From: Drosophila pseudoobscura
Lineage: Eukaryota; Arthropoda; Insecta; Diptera; Drosophilidae
Direction of reading: 5' to 3'
Length of the DNA stretch: 64,000 nt
NCBI RefSeq assembly: GCF_009870125.1
Contig: NC_046679.1
Location: 4,340,001-4,404,000, forward strand
Shown here in pieces: positions 39,660 to 49,939 of the stretch. Under the pieces are notes generated by a model, which worked only from the letters and a program-made list of their open reading frames with translations, was not told the origin of the DNA and did no database searches. Position numbers and translations under genes: made by a program. How positions within the stretch are numbered: position 1 is the first letter of the stretch; every line of letters starts with the position of its first letter.

Positions 39660-39706
39660 ATGCTGATGCTGATGCTGATGGTGATGGTGATGGTGATGGC
39701 GATGAT
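39660..39706. repeat. GATGCT/GATGGT hexamer microsatellite
   Basis: About eight tandem hexamers shift from GATGCT to GATGGT to GATGGC. They create His/Ser-rich or His-Gln-rich spurious frames on the minus strand. Confidence 0.85.
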
Positions 39707-40920
39707 GACCGGCTTCCATATTACTTATGTAGCTAAATTCTGATGCACCTTGTAATTGAATGACCGAAATGTAAATTGAAAATGCCAGAAACAGCTCAAC
39801 TTCCAAGTTGGAGCACTTAAAGGGGCAGCATAAATCTGGGCACAGGACCAATAGCGAGACGGAGAAAGAGAGAGTCATCATCTGTTGTTCCTCTACTGCT
39901 GATATTTGCCTTATGATTTCTTTTTAATTTCCCAGAGGTATTTAGGGGAAAAATTTAATAATATCAAATATGGGGACAACGCGGAATGGACGACTACTAC
40001 GAGTACTATGGGTATGGGCCAGTCCAGCGGATTCTCTGGCCGGACATGCGTGCCCCATAGCACGAGTACATGGACTTTTTCATGTGTATTTGTGAGCAAA
40101 CATTCAACAATGCGATCTCCCCCCACCCCATTCTGCCAAGCTGCTGCTGCTGCTGCTGTGGGATTCCCCGTTGTGTGTGTCTGGACTTCCGCTTGGCTAA
40201 ATTTGTTTGCACTTTTTCCCCGCTTCCTGCCACACCACCCCACCACACCCCACACTCATAATTTCATTTTGAAATGTTTGCCTAAGCGACAAAAATGTAC
40301 TTATTTTTTGCTTTCATTTCTATGTAGTTTTGTACCCTGACATATGGCACTAAGCCCACTCCACATTATTATAACTAGGCTGGAGTCCACTCCAATGTCC
40401 GATGGGGCGTCAAAAGACAACAGCTCAGAGATGGAGAATTTGAGAATTGGAGAACCGAAAGCTAGGTCCGGCCCATTAAACAGACTCTGAACACTTGGCA
40501 GCACTCAGCACGTGATTTGCATACACTTAAGCAGGTCCTGCACCAGAATTCTCCAACCCACCAGCCCCCAACCCCCAAGCCACACTTAATTACATGCCAA
40601 ATGAAAAGTTCGAAGAAATATATAAGCAAAAACCAAAAATAGAAACAGGAACAGCACCAAAAATTAAATGTGCGTTAAATTGACAGTAAACATGGCCTGC
40701 ATTTCAATGACACCAACCGAAAACGAAAGGGGTTCTTAAAGCCATGAAGGAGCACGAGCACGAAAGACCCCATTCTAAGAAGAAAATCCCATTCTAAAAA
40801 TACATTTTCAGGGAAATTCTTTAATGAAGAATAATGTTCCATTATCGTTCATCTATACGTTCATACTACAATCTTCATTTTAGAGAACCTATTTGAGGTC
40901 CTGTTTCTCATGTATTGATT

Positions 40921-41321
40921 ATGGCCCGGCAACAGATATCACCAGGCACTAAACAAAAATTTAGTTTAGACTCATTAGAGTGTCCCTCTCCACGGAAATC
41001 TTTAGTAAAAGGCGAAAGATTTATTCGACAATTGAAGAGAAACCAGAGTGATTTAACACCCCGAAGAAGCTGCCTCTGTACTTCCCATGCACTAGAACCA
41101 GTTGGGAATTCTAAGACATCGCACCCTACAAAGGTACTCATGGAACTATGGAACAATGGTAAATATTTCCTTTGAATAAGGATTTTGCTGGATTGCATAA
41201 AATTCGGAGTCCGCCAGATCGGACCTCTAAGTTTACACATACTCAAAAAGATTTCAACAAAATCGGATCACTATATCATAGGCAACTCTATGGCAATAAA
41301 AACACGAAACATTTTTTGTGA
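40921..41321 (+). CDS. Predicted two-exon small basic protein, 113 aa
   Basis: ATG at 40921 (context TGATTATGG) opens exon 1 (40921-41158). A donor GGTAAAT follows, then a 59-bp intron, the most typical Drosophila size, ending CCGCCAG at 41217. Exon 2 (41218-41321) then stays open for 34 codons to TGA in otherwise AT-rich DNA. The protein begins MARQQISPGTKQKFSLDSLE and ends KNTKHFL. It is rich in Lys, Arg, Ser and Gln, has no membrane segment and no domain I recognise. Without splicing, the frame stops 5 codons after the donor. It lies about 250 bp upstream of the NAP-family gene on the same strand. Small basic proteins beside a possibly testis-type chaperone suggest a sperm-related role, but that is only a guess. 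Weak points are the poor pyrimidine tract at the acceptor and an unknown promoter. Confidence 0.45.
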
Positions 41322-41577
41322 ATTTCGGAGACAAAGAGTGCCTTGACAATTTTGAATAGGCTTGTGTATCACATCCAGTATAGATATTCTCATTCCATAG
41401 TCGGAAGCCAAGCCAAGACGATCTAAAAAAAGTAAAAAGATATTTGAAAAAAAAAAATTTGAAAAATTGTCGAAAAATAAAAAGTGAAAATTTTGTTTGA
41501 AACTTTTTCGAGTGAATATAGTTAGTGAAAGTGATATAGTAAAGTTAGTAAATTAGTAAAACTAAATTTTTGTCGGC

Positions 41578-43269
41578 ATGGACGCCGTTCGTAATCCTCG
41601 ATCACAATCGGCAAGGGCCAGGTGCATCGCTGCTCAAAAATCTCAATTGATGGTAAGAATTGGGGGAGGAGGCTATTATCTGGACATCTGTGGTGAATGT
41701 TAAATGGGATGTGTTACACAGAATGAAAAATACAGTGAAGAAGAAAAAATGACGATCGCAGAAATGAAACAGCTTTATCTGCAGACCATCCAACTGGATG
41801 TAGAGCTGCAGCGCGAGATCTACAACATGGAGAAGAAATTTGAAAGCAAGCACAATGAGATATTTGATCAGCGCAAGAAGATCTTGCAGTAAGTCCCTCA
41901 GCCACCCCAATCCTAACCTCTGTTTCCTACATAATTCTGGTGGCTTCCTCAGGGAATTTAAGAAGAAGAACCATGGCGATTCCACGCCTAATGAGAACGT
42001 GACCAACTTTTGGTTGCGTGTGCTGAAGGCCTCTTACACGGAGTTTATCAGCAAGAAAGATGAGAAGATTTTGGCTGTGAGTATTAATACGAAATTATAT
42101 ATTATAATATGACATTTGACTGACATTTAAAGAAAACTATAGCTGATGTTTAATGAATAGTATAACTGACATTTACTTTATTGACATACCTGACTACGGG
42201 ATTACATATTATTCCAATTTATAGAATTCAATTCTGATTACAATTCCATAATTTCAAAGGTAATCAAAGGTGCAGCTCCTTTCCTGCCTTTGTTCCATAG
42301 GAAATATTATTTTACACGTTTCAATTAATTCTAAGAACATACATACGAGGAATATAATGCCGTGCCTTTAGGCAATAAATCCCTTTACTGTAGGAATGCG
42401 ATCTTTCATAAACATAAAAATCATCATTCGCATTCTGATTCTGAGTCAAACGAAGGCCTGGCCCCCGCGAAGTCAATAAATGAATTCTCAGAAAACCAAA
42501 TGGTCATCGTCTGTGTTGTTTTAAGCAATTCAATACTCCATTGCAAATTGTCATGGGTACTAGACAGCTGTTGTTTTTCAAGTGCTTTATGCCATCCAAA
42601 TCTGCATATCCAACAACTTAGTTTGTACTTTTTTCTACCACAGTATTTAACCGACATACGCACCAAGCTGCACAGCGCTCCGGTGGTCAAATTTGAGGTG
42701 CAATTCCATTTTGATAAGAACGAGTACTTCAGCAATGATGTCCTAGTGAAGACCTATTACCTCAACTGTCAACCGGACAGTGATGATCCGCTCTCATACG
42801 ATGGCGCTGAGATCTACAAGACTGAGGGCTGCAAAATTAATTGGAAGCAGCCCAAGGATCACTTGAACAATGGTAAGAAAGGGTAACGTAACTGATTGAT
42901 CTGATTGATTGAACCATCTTCGAATGGAACAGATTCTGAGCAAACCTTCTTCGAGTTCTTCAATCCACCAACTTTGCCAAAGGATATTGATGATCCAACC
43001 TATTGTGATATTAATGTAAGATGAGTAATTCTTTCGTCACGGCTTAACTTTTTATACAACTTTATCGTTTATAGGCCATATTGCAGAATGATTTTGAACT
43101 TGGCTTTTATCTGAAGGAGCGTGTAATTCCCAAGGCTATTATATTCTTCACAGGCGAAATAGCTGACTGCCAGAGCTCTAGCGAGTCGGAAACAGACTCT
43201 GATGACTCGGATGAGTCGGATGCCGAGGAGGTGGAGGACGAAGGGTCCTCCAATGGCGCCGATAAATAA
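41578..43269 (+). CDS. Nucleosome assembly protein (NAP) family histone chaperone, six exons
   Basis: Exons are 41578-41652, 41722-41888, 41953-42076, 42644-42872, 42933-43015 and 43075-43269, giving 290 aa. All introns are GT/AG; four are 60-69 bp and one is 567 bp. The product is a histone chaperone that should bind H2A/H2B or H3/H4. Residues about 30-75 form the long dimerisation helix (QLDVELQREIYNMEKKFESK). The NAP core follows, with NFWLRVLKA, YLTDIRTKLHS, HFDKNEYFSNDVLVKTYYL, GCKINW, TFFEFFNPP and the KAIIFFTGEI end that matches Nap1's KAVLYYTGDI. The tail is an acidic Ser/Asp/Glu run, as usual in NAPs. The protein is shorter than Nap1 (about 370 aa). The size and the CG5003-like F-box neighbour fit the Drosophila gene milkah (CG5017), but this identity is from memory and not certain. 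Confidence 0.9.
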
Positions 43270-43939
43270 ATACAGAACCTTTACATACCTTACACATTCA
43301 TACACACTATGGTTTCTACTACACTACTACTACTTATACTACACAGTGTAATGCGGGTTCCACCACATGAGTTTTTACAATATTTCAAGGCTTTTCTTAC
43401 AATTTCGGGAGAGATACCAAATAAACATTACACTTGATACATATGTCTACACATACCCAAATACAAAATATTTCAAAGCTTTTCGCCAACAATTCCAAAG
43501 AAGATACCAAATAAGCATTGCACATGAAATACACATATGTTTCACACGTAAAACTACACATAAAACTACCAAATAAACGTTTCATTATACCAAAGGATTG
43601 TTCACGTGTTTTAATGCCTAACTATAAATGATAGGGTTTATACATTCATTCGGGCCCGACGCTATACATATCTTCGAGCCTGACGTATAGTACAAGAGCG
43701 TTTAGTGTGTATGGTGGGGCGGGGGCGTAATACTAGAGGGGCTTGAGCTACAGCACTTGCTTGTAGACAGCCGTGGTTGTGGTTGCTTTTTTTCAGGCTT
43801 GGCCATGCTTCCGTCGTCTCACTAAAAGTATTCAAGCCAGGACGTGCCATAGGCGAAGAAAATACTCGTACAACAAAATACAAATACAATTGGATGGGAG
43901 GTTTGGAGCGGACTGTGTATCCTAGTTTCAGGAATTCTT
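43270..43939. other. Convergent 3' flanks of the NAP and F-box genes
   Basis: AATAAA-type signals follow the NAP stop directly (43264-43275). An 88-bp tandem duplication fills 43373-43582. The F-box gene on the minus strand ends at 43940, so its 3' UTR also lies here. No separate gene is supported. Confidence 0.55.
43373..43582. repeat. Tandem duplication (~88-90 bp) carrying AATAAA-like signals
   Basis: ATATTTCAAGGCTTTTC (43380) recurs as ATATTTCAAAGCTTTTC (43468), and GATACCAAATAA recurs at 43413 and 43503. A third partial copy, CTACCAAATAAACGTTTCATT, lies near 43566. Copies 1 and 3 carry AATAAA. The middle one reads AATAAG. Confidence 0.75.
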
Positions 43940-46419
43940 CTAGGCCACATCGTCGAAATCGAATGGAGGCGGAGGCGATGGTGGTGGCTGCTCCTCGTCG
44001 GGTGCATCATCCGGGGCATTGCTTGGTGGTGCCGGCTGCTCAGGTTCTTCTGGTTCTTTCGGTTCCTCCGGTGGCTTAACATCCTCATCAATATCCAAAT
44101 GCGCAGCCACTACCTCGCACTCTGGCTTCAATTCCTTGAATTTGCGCAATCCAATCACCGTAACGCCCGTGCCACTCACATCGATGAATACTAGGAAGGG
44201 CGAGCATTGTACCAGATGCTCCAGTGTGTGGTTGGTAATGTGCTGATAGTTTCGCAGTGATATCCGCTCGAGGCGGTTGTCCGGTGACCGGTTGATGTTG
44301 CGTATCCAGACGACGTCCGGCTGCACGGGTCTGGCTGCTCGCCCAAAACTATAGATAGCCCGATCCGAGACATAGTACTGCGGTGGTGGGCCTGGATTGG
44401 ATGTCTGGCGGTGGCGCAGTCGGCGGGCATAGTCTCTGTCCAGGGGATCCAACATGTTCCAGAACATTGGATGGTGAACCACCTGGTCGAAGTTGCCACG
44501 CGCCAGCGAACGCCGTCGCGCTGAGTGCATGACAAGCATTGGCTCCCTGATGGCTCCCATGGCCTGCGGGTTCATGTAGATCACTTGATCGCGTCGTGGC
44601 AGGAAGCGGCTGTGTGCCGGATTATTGCCGCGCCAGGACCTCAAATGGTCTGCCATCTGATCTAGTATGGACTGCATGTTGGGCTGTGGATTCTCGCCAG
44701 GGCCTTGGCCCCCGGGCACGTAGACGTAGGCGCGTGGTGCCGGTCCAACTCCAGCCCCAGCTTCGTCTGGTTCAGCGTTGTCGGCCTGATCCGCGGCCGG
44801 TGGCATGCCCTGGCGCACGGCGGCAACACTTGGCAGGGCTATCACCACTAGAGGCGACCGCACGGGAGCATTGGGATCGATACCGCCGCTGTGGCCGTTG
44901 CTGCGCGGGGCTGCACTGTCGGACTTGTCTGACGAGGACGCTGACGCCGAAGACGTATCCTCATCTTCGGACTCGGAGGACAAACACACTCGCTTTCCCG
45001 AACATGATGCACTGGACGCTGGCGCTGGTTCATCCGTTCTTTCGTCACTGGGGTCCGAGTGGAATATCTCGTGGCATGGCCTAGGCGCATCGGAGGACTC
45101 AGGCTCGTTAGGGTCGATGCCCCGTGACATTTTGTAGGTACGCAAATGCGCCATAGCAGCGCGAGATGTGGACGGCTCGTCGTCATTTAGCACTTTCAGA
45201 GATTCCGACTGCGATGTGGCAGCCTCGTCATTTCCATTGTTCACCTTTTCAGGCGATGCCGCTTCCGACGGCGGATTAAGTGGGGATTCCAGCAGTAGCT
45301 CCTTAAGGTTCTCAATTGCACTGAAGCATTGCAGATCCGAGTTATTTATGGGCGTTAGACGCAGATCGAGCACCTGTTGAACGAATTGAAATAGATTTCT
45401 CATAACAGAGACCAATATCAATGCCGTTGACAAACCTCTAGCTTCATAAAACCAAATCGTGCCGCCATGCTGCCGTAGGGCACAAACTTGCACAGCATCT
45501 GGCAGCCCTTGAGGCTGAGGCGTCGCAGCGAGGGCAGCTTGGAGAGGGCCATGATGTAGTATGGCTCAAACCAGTTGTTATCCTCGATGCTGAGATCCTG
45601 CAGGAGGCAAGTGAATACATTAAGAGCTTCTCAGAGCTATGATCTGCTCCACTCACCTCCAGGTTAACCAATTGCATCTCTATCGTATGGAATATGCTCT
45701 TGCCCTGATCCCCAACTTTGACACTGCAGTCCTTGAGCTTGAGACGCTTCAGAGAGCCAGGAAACTGTGTAATCCGTATCTACATTTTGAAAAGTAAGCC
45801 ATTTATAATTAAATGTTACTTTTTTTTATCTGACTCACATATTCAAAGTCCAGGCTGACGCCCTGCAGCTCCAGCACCTTCAGCTGTGTGGCCACTTTTG
45901 GAAAAACAGTGGTCAGGGTGCAGGTGAACTGCCGGAACTCGCCCGCAACATGCTGCGACGATGGCGGTCCGCAAATTTTAATTGTGTGGGTCTTTTCTGT
46001 GGCACGACCCAGTATCTCCTCCAATATGCCCAACGGCAGGGGGCCGTTACTGAGATCGATTCCGTGCCAGAACCGGTGATCCAGCAGCAAGTTCTCCAAA
46101 CGCGGCGAGCAGCTGACCAAACAAACGACAAAAGAAGTGTATTGGAGCAGTCTATTGCCTTCGCGACTTACTGCATTAGGGCCATTATGGATGGCGTGTC
46201 CAGGTGCTTGAAAATCTCGTATAGAATTTCATCGCAAAAGCTGAGCAAGTGGTGCTCCTGGAAGTCGTCCCCTTTTTTGCGTTGTTTTGTCTTCGGCTCG
46301 GGGCGGTAGTCTTGGACAACGGATATCATGGGTGCGGCATCTTTCAGTGCAATCTCGCTGGCCGAGAAGCGCCGCTTTTGCGCTGCAACAAAAGCGCTGC
46401 CCACATCGGCGTTATCCAT
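43940..46419 (-). CDS. F-box / leucine-rich-repeat protein, 746 aa
   Basis: Minus-strand exons are 46419-46172, 46112-45839, 45779-45657, 45597-45436 and 45373-43940; introns are 59-63 bp except one of 78 bp. The likely role is substrate receptor of an SCF ubiquitin ligase. Residues about 52-100 form the F-box (LLSFCDEILYEIFKHLDTPS, then RLENLLLDHRFWHGIDLS). LRR-like units follow to about residue 300 (KVLELQGVSLDF, LKRLKLKDCSV, LRRLSLKGCQML, LEVLDLRLTPI). A long disordered Ser/Asp/Glu region spans about 320-480. A further LRR-like block lies near the C terminus (ERISLRNYQHITNHTLEHLV, FLVFIDVSGTGVTVIGL), ending in a Pro/Glu-rich tail. The split LRR, with a ~300-residue insertion, is unusual. 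It may be the orthologue of D. melanogaster CG5003, an F-box gene, by remembered neighbourhood only. A promoter module lies 72 bp upstream of its ATG. Confidence 0.88.
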
Positions 46420-46490
46420 TCTACCCGCTTTTAATGAATGCTTTTCTTGCAATTTTCAATTTTCCAGCTAAAATGCAAGTAAGCAGTGGG

Positions 46491-46614
46491 ATAAAATATA
46501 CGGTCTGACTCTCGGAAAAATACCGTAGTATACCGTAAATATACCGATGAAGAAAGAACTTGGTCCACTTATCCCCGCTTTATTTAAACAGGATATCAGC
46601 TTGAGTCACTTGAA
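46491..46614 (-). promoter_or_regulatory. Ohler-6-type promoter module, copy 1 (F-box gene)
   Basis: Read in the direction of the F-box gene it contains several GGTATATTT/GGTATTTTT words (core-promoter motif 6, KTYRGTATWTTT) and GTCAGACCGTATATTTTA near its gene-proximal end. It matches copy 2 (52890-53003) over more than 100 bp, including a distal CTTGGTCCACTTA word (copy 2: CTTGGCCCACTTA). It begins 72 bp upstream of the ATG. Confidence 0.7.
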
Positions 46615-46896
46615 GGTCCATCCTATCCATCATCTTTACTTGAGAAACTTTCCCCTGTACTTAGAGCAGATTCAAGTTTCATAATTTTCGTGGAGAGCAC
46701 CCACTGGTCAACAGTGGGTTAATACAATCGCAATGGACCAAACAATCAAATTTACTTGACATCTACAGTATATGTAACTACAAATCGCGGTTTCCACAGG
46801 TTTTATACAAGAACTGGAACAGTGCTGTAAATCGTTGCCAAACCACTGAATTTCCGACTCGTGTATTTTGTTGCCGTTTTAAAGAATTGAATTAAA
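46615..46896. other. Divergent spacer between the F-box gene and mRpS22
   Basis: Beyond the promoter module there is no ORF or repeat. TTGCCGTTTTAAAG lies just upstream of the mRpS22 ATG at 46897. The 5' UTR and start site of mRpS22 should be here. Confidence 0.5.
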
Positions 46897-48078
46897 ATGT
46901 CCCTTTTGAGGTACGTGCGACGGCTGAATGCCTTGCAAGGCCATCAGCACTGCCGGCGAGAAGTTTCCAGCGCACCGGCAAAGAGCGCCACGCTCAAATA
47001 CGACCAGGATCCGCAGCCGCTCTTCACCGATAGCGAAACCCAGCGCCTGCTCCAGTCCATGACGCAACTGCAGTTGGACAAGGTGTTCCGCAAGAGGACT
47101 GTGAAGGACAACAGGAGCGAAACCAAGTTTATGACCAATGAGCAGCTGGAGACGGAGTTCCTGCAGATCATCGAGAAGGCAAAGCATCTGCTGAAGATGC
47201 CGCCTATCGTCAAGATCAAACAAGACACGGAGCGAATCATTGCCAAGGATCCGGCACTGAAAGACTTTGCCACCACCAAGTACGTGTTCACGGACATTAC
47301 CTTCGGGCTGCCCCACTCGGAGCGCAAGGTGGTGGTCCGCGAGACTGACGGAACCCTGGCCTACGCCTCGCTGGACACGACCAAGCGAATGAATCAGCTT
47401 TACTTCCCACTGGAGGGCCGCAAGTCCTACACTCCGCGCATGTTCGCGTACGAGGAGCTACTGCACAAGTGTCTGGAAGAGCACAAGTATGAATTTGTGC
47501 TGGACAGGCTCACCGTCCAATACGAACCGTACGAAACCGAGTTTCACAATCTCTCTGCGAGAGTTTTCGAGCATTTAAACGAGTCGAAGCAATTCGATCT
47601 GCTGCGTTCCACCCGGCACTTTGGCCCCATGGCCTTCTTCTATGCCTGGCATCGGTGTATCGATGATCTCTTGTACGACATGATCCGGCGGGACTACCTA
47701 CACAATGCCGTAGAGCTCATTGCGCTGACATATAAAATTCACAAAATTCCTGTGGAATATACGGAAACGTTGGCTAAGCTAGAGGCTCTACATCCCACGC
47801 CCGATGTGAGCGCACTCTCCGAGCTGCGGGGATTCCTGCGAAGGCCCGAGGAGAAGCAGGGCATCGAGCAGGAAATCCAAACGGCCATTGGCAAGACGGA
47901 GCAGGACTTTGCCGCCGACGACATCAGTTTGAAGTTTATCGAGGAATACATTGCCAGCGAACATTCGCTGAAGAAGGTGCAACTGGAGCTGGCCGTCCAA
48001 ACGCTGAAAGAAATCAATCTGGAGAAGCTGCAGCTGTTCCAAGGATTGAAGAAAGCGCACGGCGTGCAGGCATCATAA
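46897..48078 (+). CDS. mRpS22: Mitochondrial small-subunit ribosomal protein mS22
   Basis: This is a single-exon 393-aa protein starting MSLLRYVRRLNALQGHQHCR, an Arg-rich, acid-free N terminus typical of a mitochondrial targeting peptide. It is a structural protein of the 28S mitoribosomal subunit with no bacterial counterpart. The MRPS22 family core is clear: TKYVFTDITFGLPHSERKVV, VVRETDGTLAYA and YFPLEGRKSYTPRMF (about residues 127-195). Charged helices fill the C-terminal half. Length matches animal MRPS22 (about 360-390 aa). The gene diverges from the F-box gene and converges with the zinc-finger gene; the two stop codons are only 43 bp apart. AATAAATAAATA at 48109 sits in that gap, so the two transcripts probably overlap at their 3' ends. 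Confidence 0.95.
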   Translation: MSLLRYVRRLNALQGHQHCRREVSSAPAKSATLKYDQDPQPLFTDSETQRLLQSMTQLQLDKVFRKRTVKDNRSETKFMTNEQLETEFLQIIEKAKHLLKMPPIVKIKQDTERIIAKDPALKDFATTKYVFTDITFGLPHSERKVVVRETDGTLAYASLDTTKRMNQLYFPLEGRKSYTPRMFAYEELLHKCLEEHKYEFVLDRLTVQYEPYETEFHNLSARVFEHLNESKQFDLLRSTRHFGPMAFFYAWHRCIDDLLYDMIRRDYLHNAVELIALTYKIHKIPVEYTETLAKLEALHPTPDVSALSELRGFLRRPEEKQGIEQEIQTAIGKTEQDFAADDISLKFIEEYIASEHSLKKVQLELAVQTLKEINLEKLQLFQGLKKAHGVQAS

Positions 48079-48121
48079 GTGCTTCGATTTATTGTTATTA
48101 ATTTACATAAATAAATATCGT

Positions 48122-49195
48122 TTAGGCCAATGATGAGGGCTTGAAGAGTTTCTTTGTCAATTTTTTGTGATGCGCCTGGATGCAGTTGAACCTGTGAATG
48201 CCGCACAAGCGCTCATCGTTAAACTTCCTCAGACAGACGGTGCATCGCTTGAGATTGCCCTTCAATCGCGAGGCCGAATGCTTGTCGAACAGAAACAGGG
48301 CCTTTGCCCTGTTGCAGTCTTCCTTTTTCTTGCGATGCAGAAGAAAGGACATCGCAGTCCTGAAATGCAGACGACACTCCAGGCAACGATAGAAGGGCCC
48401 TTTGTCGTGTGTGCTTAGGTGTTTGTACAGCTGTGGCTGCGTTCTGCACACAACATTGCAAAACATATTCGGACACTTGAGGAAAATCGAAGGCTTCTTC
48501 GATGGACGGGAACGGCAGGTGAGATTATGTCCGAGCAGCAGACGCTCGTGATCAACAAACTCTCCACAAAGGCAGCAGAGTACTTTCGGCCCATAGTGCG
48601 TGACAATGTGACTCTTGTGATGTTCCAAGGATCGGGCCACCTCGCCGCAGACCAGGCACTCCATCATTCCGTTCCGGATAATCAATGTGTTCTCACCTAC
48701 AAATGTGATGAACTTGGATTCCTCGTCCTCCTCGCCACTTGACAACTCTCCTTTTCTCTCGGTATCCATTTGTGTTTCTTCCCACTCTTCTGTGTCGCAT
48801 TGCACTCCCACATCACATGTTTGCTTTTCCTCCGTCTGGATAGCGCGCTCGCGGACTGGGTAACTAGTCTCCGGTGTCTTCTGCGGGCCAGTGCGGCTGG
48901 GCAGTGGCACTATCTTGGGAGGTGGGCGCTCAACCTTAGCCGCCGGGGCGAGTATAGCACTCTTTGTCCGAGCCCATGGCTTTTTTAAGCGGGTTGTGAG
49001 TATCCTGTTTTCCAGCGCGTAGCGTGGTGTGATCAGCTTGGTTTGCACGAATATGAACTCCGGGAGTTCAAAGACTCGCACATTGATCGGTTTTACCTAC
49101 GAAACAGATATATAATTCTTAAAGTTATTGAAACTTTTACATATGTAAATCATAATTTTTACCTTTGCTGGAATTGGGCGCAACGCATTCGCCAT
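48122..49195 (-). CDS. Zinc-finger protein with five C2H2/C2HC fingers, 335 aa
   Basis: Exon 1 is 49195-49163 (MANALRPIPAK); a 66-bp intron follows, then exon 2 at 49096-48122. The N-terminal half is a basic/proline-rich linker and an acidic stretch (SSGEEDEESKF). Five zinc-binding units follow from about residue 155: CLVCGEVARSLEHHKSHIVT, CCLCGEFVDHERLLLGHNLT, CPNMFCNVVCRTQPQLYKHL, CLECRLHFRTAMSFLLHRKK and CTVCLRKFNDERLCGIHRFN. Two or more end in Cys rather than His (C2HC type), so the array is not a standard linked C2H2 set. TGEKP linkers are missing. It is likely nuclear, binding nucleic acid or protein. I do not recognise a named gene. It diverges from the G10 gene across 309 bp. Confidence 0.85.
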
Positions 49196-49398
49196 TTCCA
49201 GATAACAAAAACAAAGTTGTAACAAATGCCAAAATAATATTAGGCCGTTAAGAATAAATTTTCTTCAAGATTGGCTAGTTTTTCGTCCTTGCTTTTATTG
49301 TGTTTTGGCTAAAACAAGGCTTAAACAAAATGGCCAATTTCGAGGAATAAATAGACAATTCCCAGACAGTATGACCATCCAGCCCTGGTATTTCAGAT

Positions 49399-49408
49399 TA
49401 GTGTGGCC
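49399..49408 (-). promoter_or_regulatory. Ohler motif 1 / M1BP-like site in the divergent promoter
   Basis: On the minus strand the site reads GGCCACACTA, 9 of 10 matching YGGTCACACTR. A CTGGTATTTCAG word at about 49385 resembles motif 6. It sits between the zinc-finger gene (minus) and G10 (plus), so either or both could use it. Confidence 0.5.
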
Positions 49409-49504
49409 CTGTTCCATTATTATTATTATTGCCATTCACACGATTCGGCATCACATCAAATTTTGGCACCATAAAAATATTAATAAAGAAAATCTAAGAA
49501 AAGT

Positions 49505-49939
49505 ATGCCGAAAGTACGCCGGAGCCGCAAGCCGCCCCCAGACGGATGGGAGTTGATAGAGCCCACACTCGAGGAGATCGAGCAGAAGATGCGCGAGGCG
49601 GAAACAGAACCACACGAGGGAAAGCGCATTTCGGAGTCCCTCTGGCCCATATTCAAGATCCACCATCAGAAGACGCGCTACATCTACGACCTGTTCCACC
49701 GCCGCAAAGCCATTAGCCGAGAGCTCTATGACTACTGCCTCAAGGAGAAGATCGCCGATGGCAATCTGATAGCCAAGTGGAAAAAGTCCGGTTACGAGAA
49801 CCTCTGCTGCCTGCGATGCATACAGTCGCGCGACACGAATTTTGGCACAAATTGCATCTGCCGGGTGCCCAAGTCCAAGCTCGAGGAGGGTCGCATTGTG
49901 GAATGTGTGCATTGCGGGTGCCGCGGCTGCTCGGGATAA
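49505..49939 (+). CDS. BUD31/G10 spliceosomal protein, intronless copy
   Basis: The 144-aa protein starts [20 protein letters not shown] and ends HCGCRGCSG. It is a full-length G10/BUD31 family member, a component of the catalytic spliceosome. The conserved [20 protein letters not shown] helix region and the Cys-rich C terminus ([26 protein letters not shown]) that binds zinc are all intact, so it should be functional. In D. melanogaster the G10 gene I know is l(1)10Bb on the X. The other genes here look autosomal, so this is either a retrocopy or a relocated gene. The lack of introns fits a retrocopy, but I cannot confirm that the parent has introns. Immediately after the TAA a degenerate in-frame repeat of its last ~40 codons begins. 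Confidence 0.93.
   Translation: MPKVRRSRKPPPDGWELIEPTLEEIEQKMREAETEPHEGKRISESLWPIFKIHHQKTRYIYDLFHRRKAISRELYDYCLKEKIADGNLIAKWKKSGYENLCCLRCIQSRDTNFGTNCICRVPKSKLEEGRIVECVHCGCRGCSG

Larger units (their letters stand above)
35261..40920. other. Intergenic DNA, end of the gene desert
   Basis: No gene is supported. The stretch contains a MITE-like element (35279-35491), a GGA-rich tract (36330-36386), (GT)n (37623-37642), a GGCCT array (39480-39500), a GATGCT/GATGGT hexamer array (39660-39706) and a short CTG run (40141-40158). Confidence 0.5.

Noticed and set aside
42362-42643. Open frame of 174 codons joined to NAP exon 4
   Set aside because: It is inside intron 3 of the NAP gene. A clear pyrimidine tract and CAG precede YLTDIRTK, where NAP homology starts.
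43367-43576. 69-codon frame after the NAP gene
   Set aside because: The peptide repeats itself because of the tandem 88-bp unit, and it lies in 3' flank.
45444-45677. Minus frames overlapping the F-box gene introns
   Set aside because: These are shadows of F-box exons read through introns. The spliced chain gives the LRR pattern.
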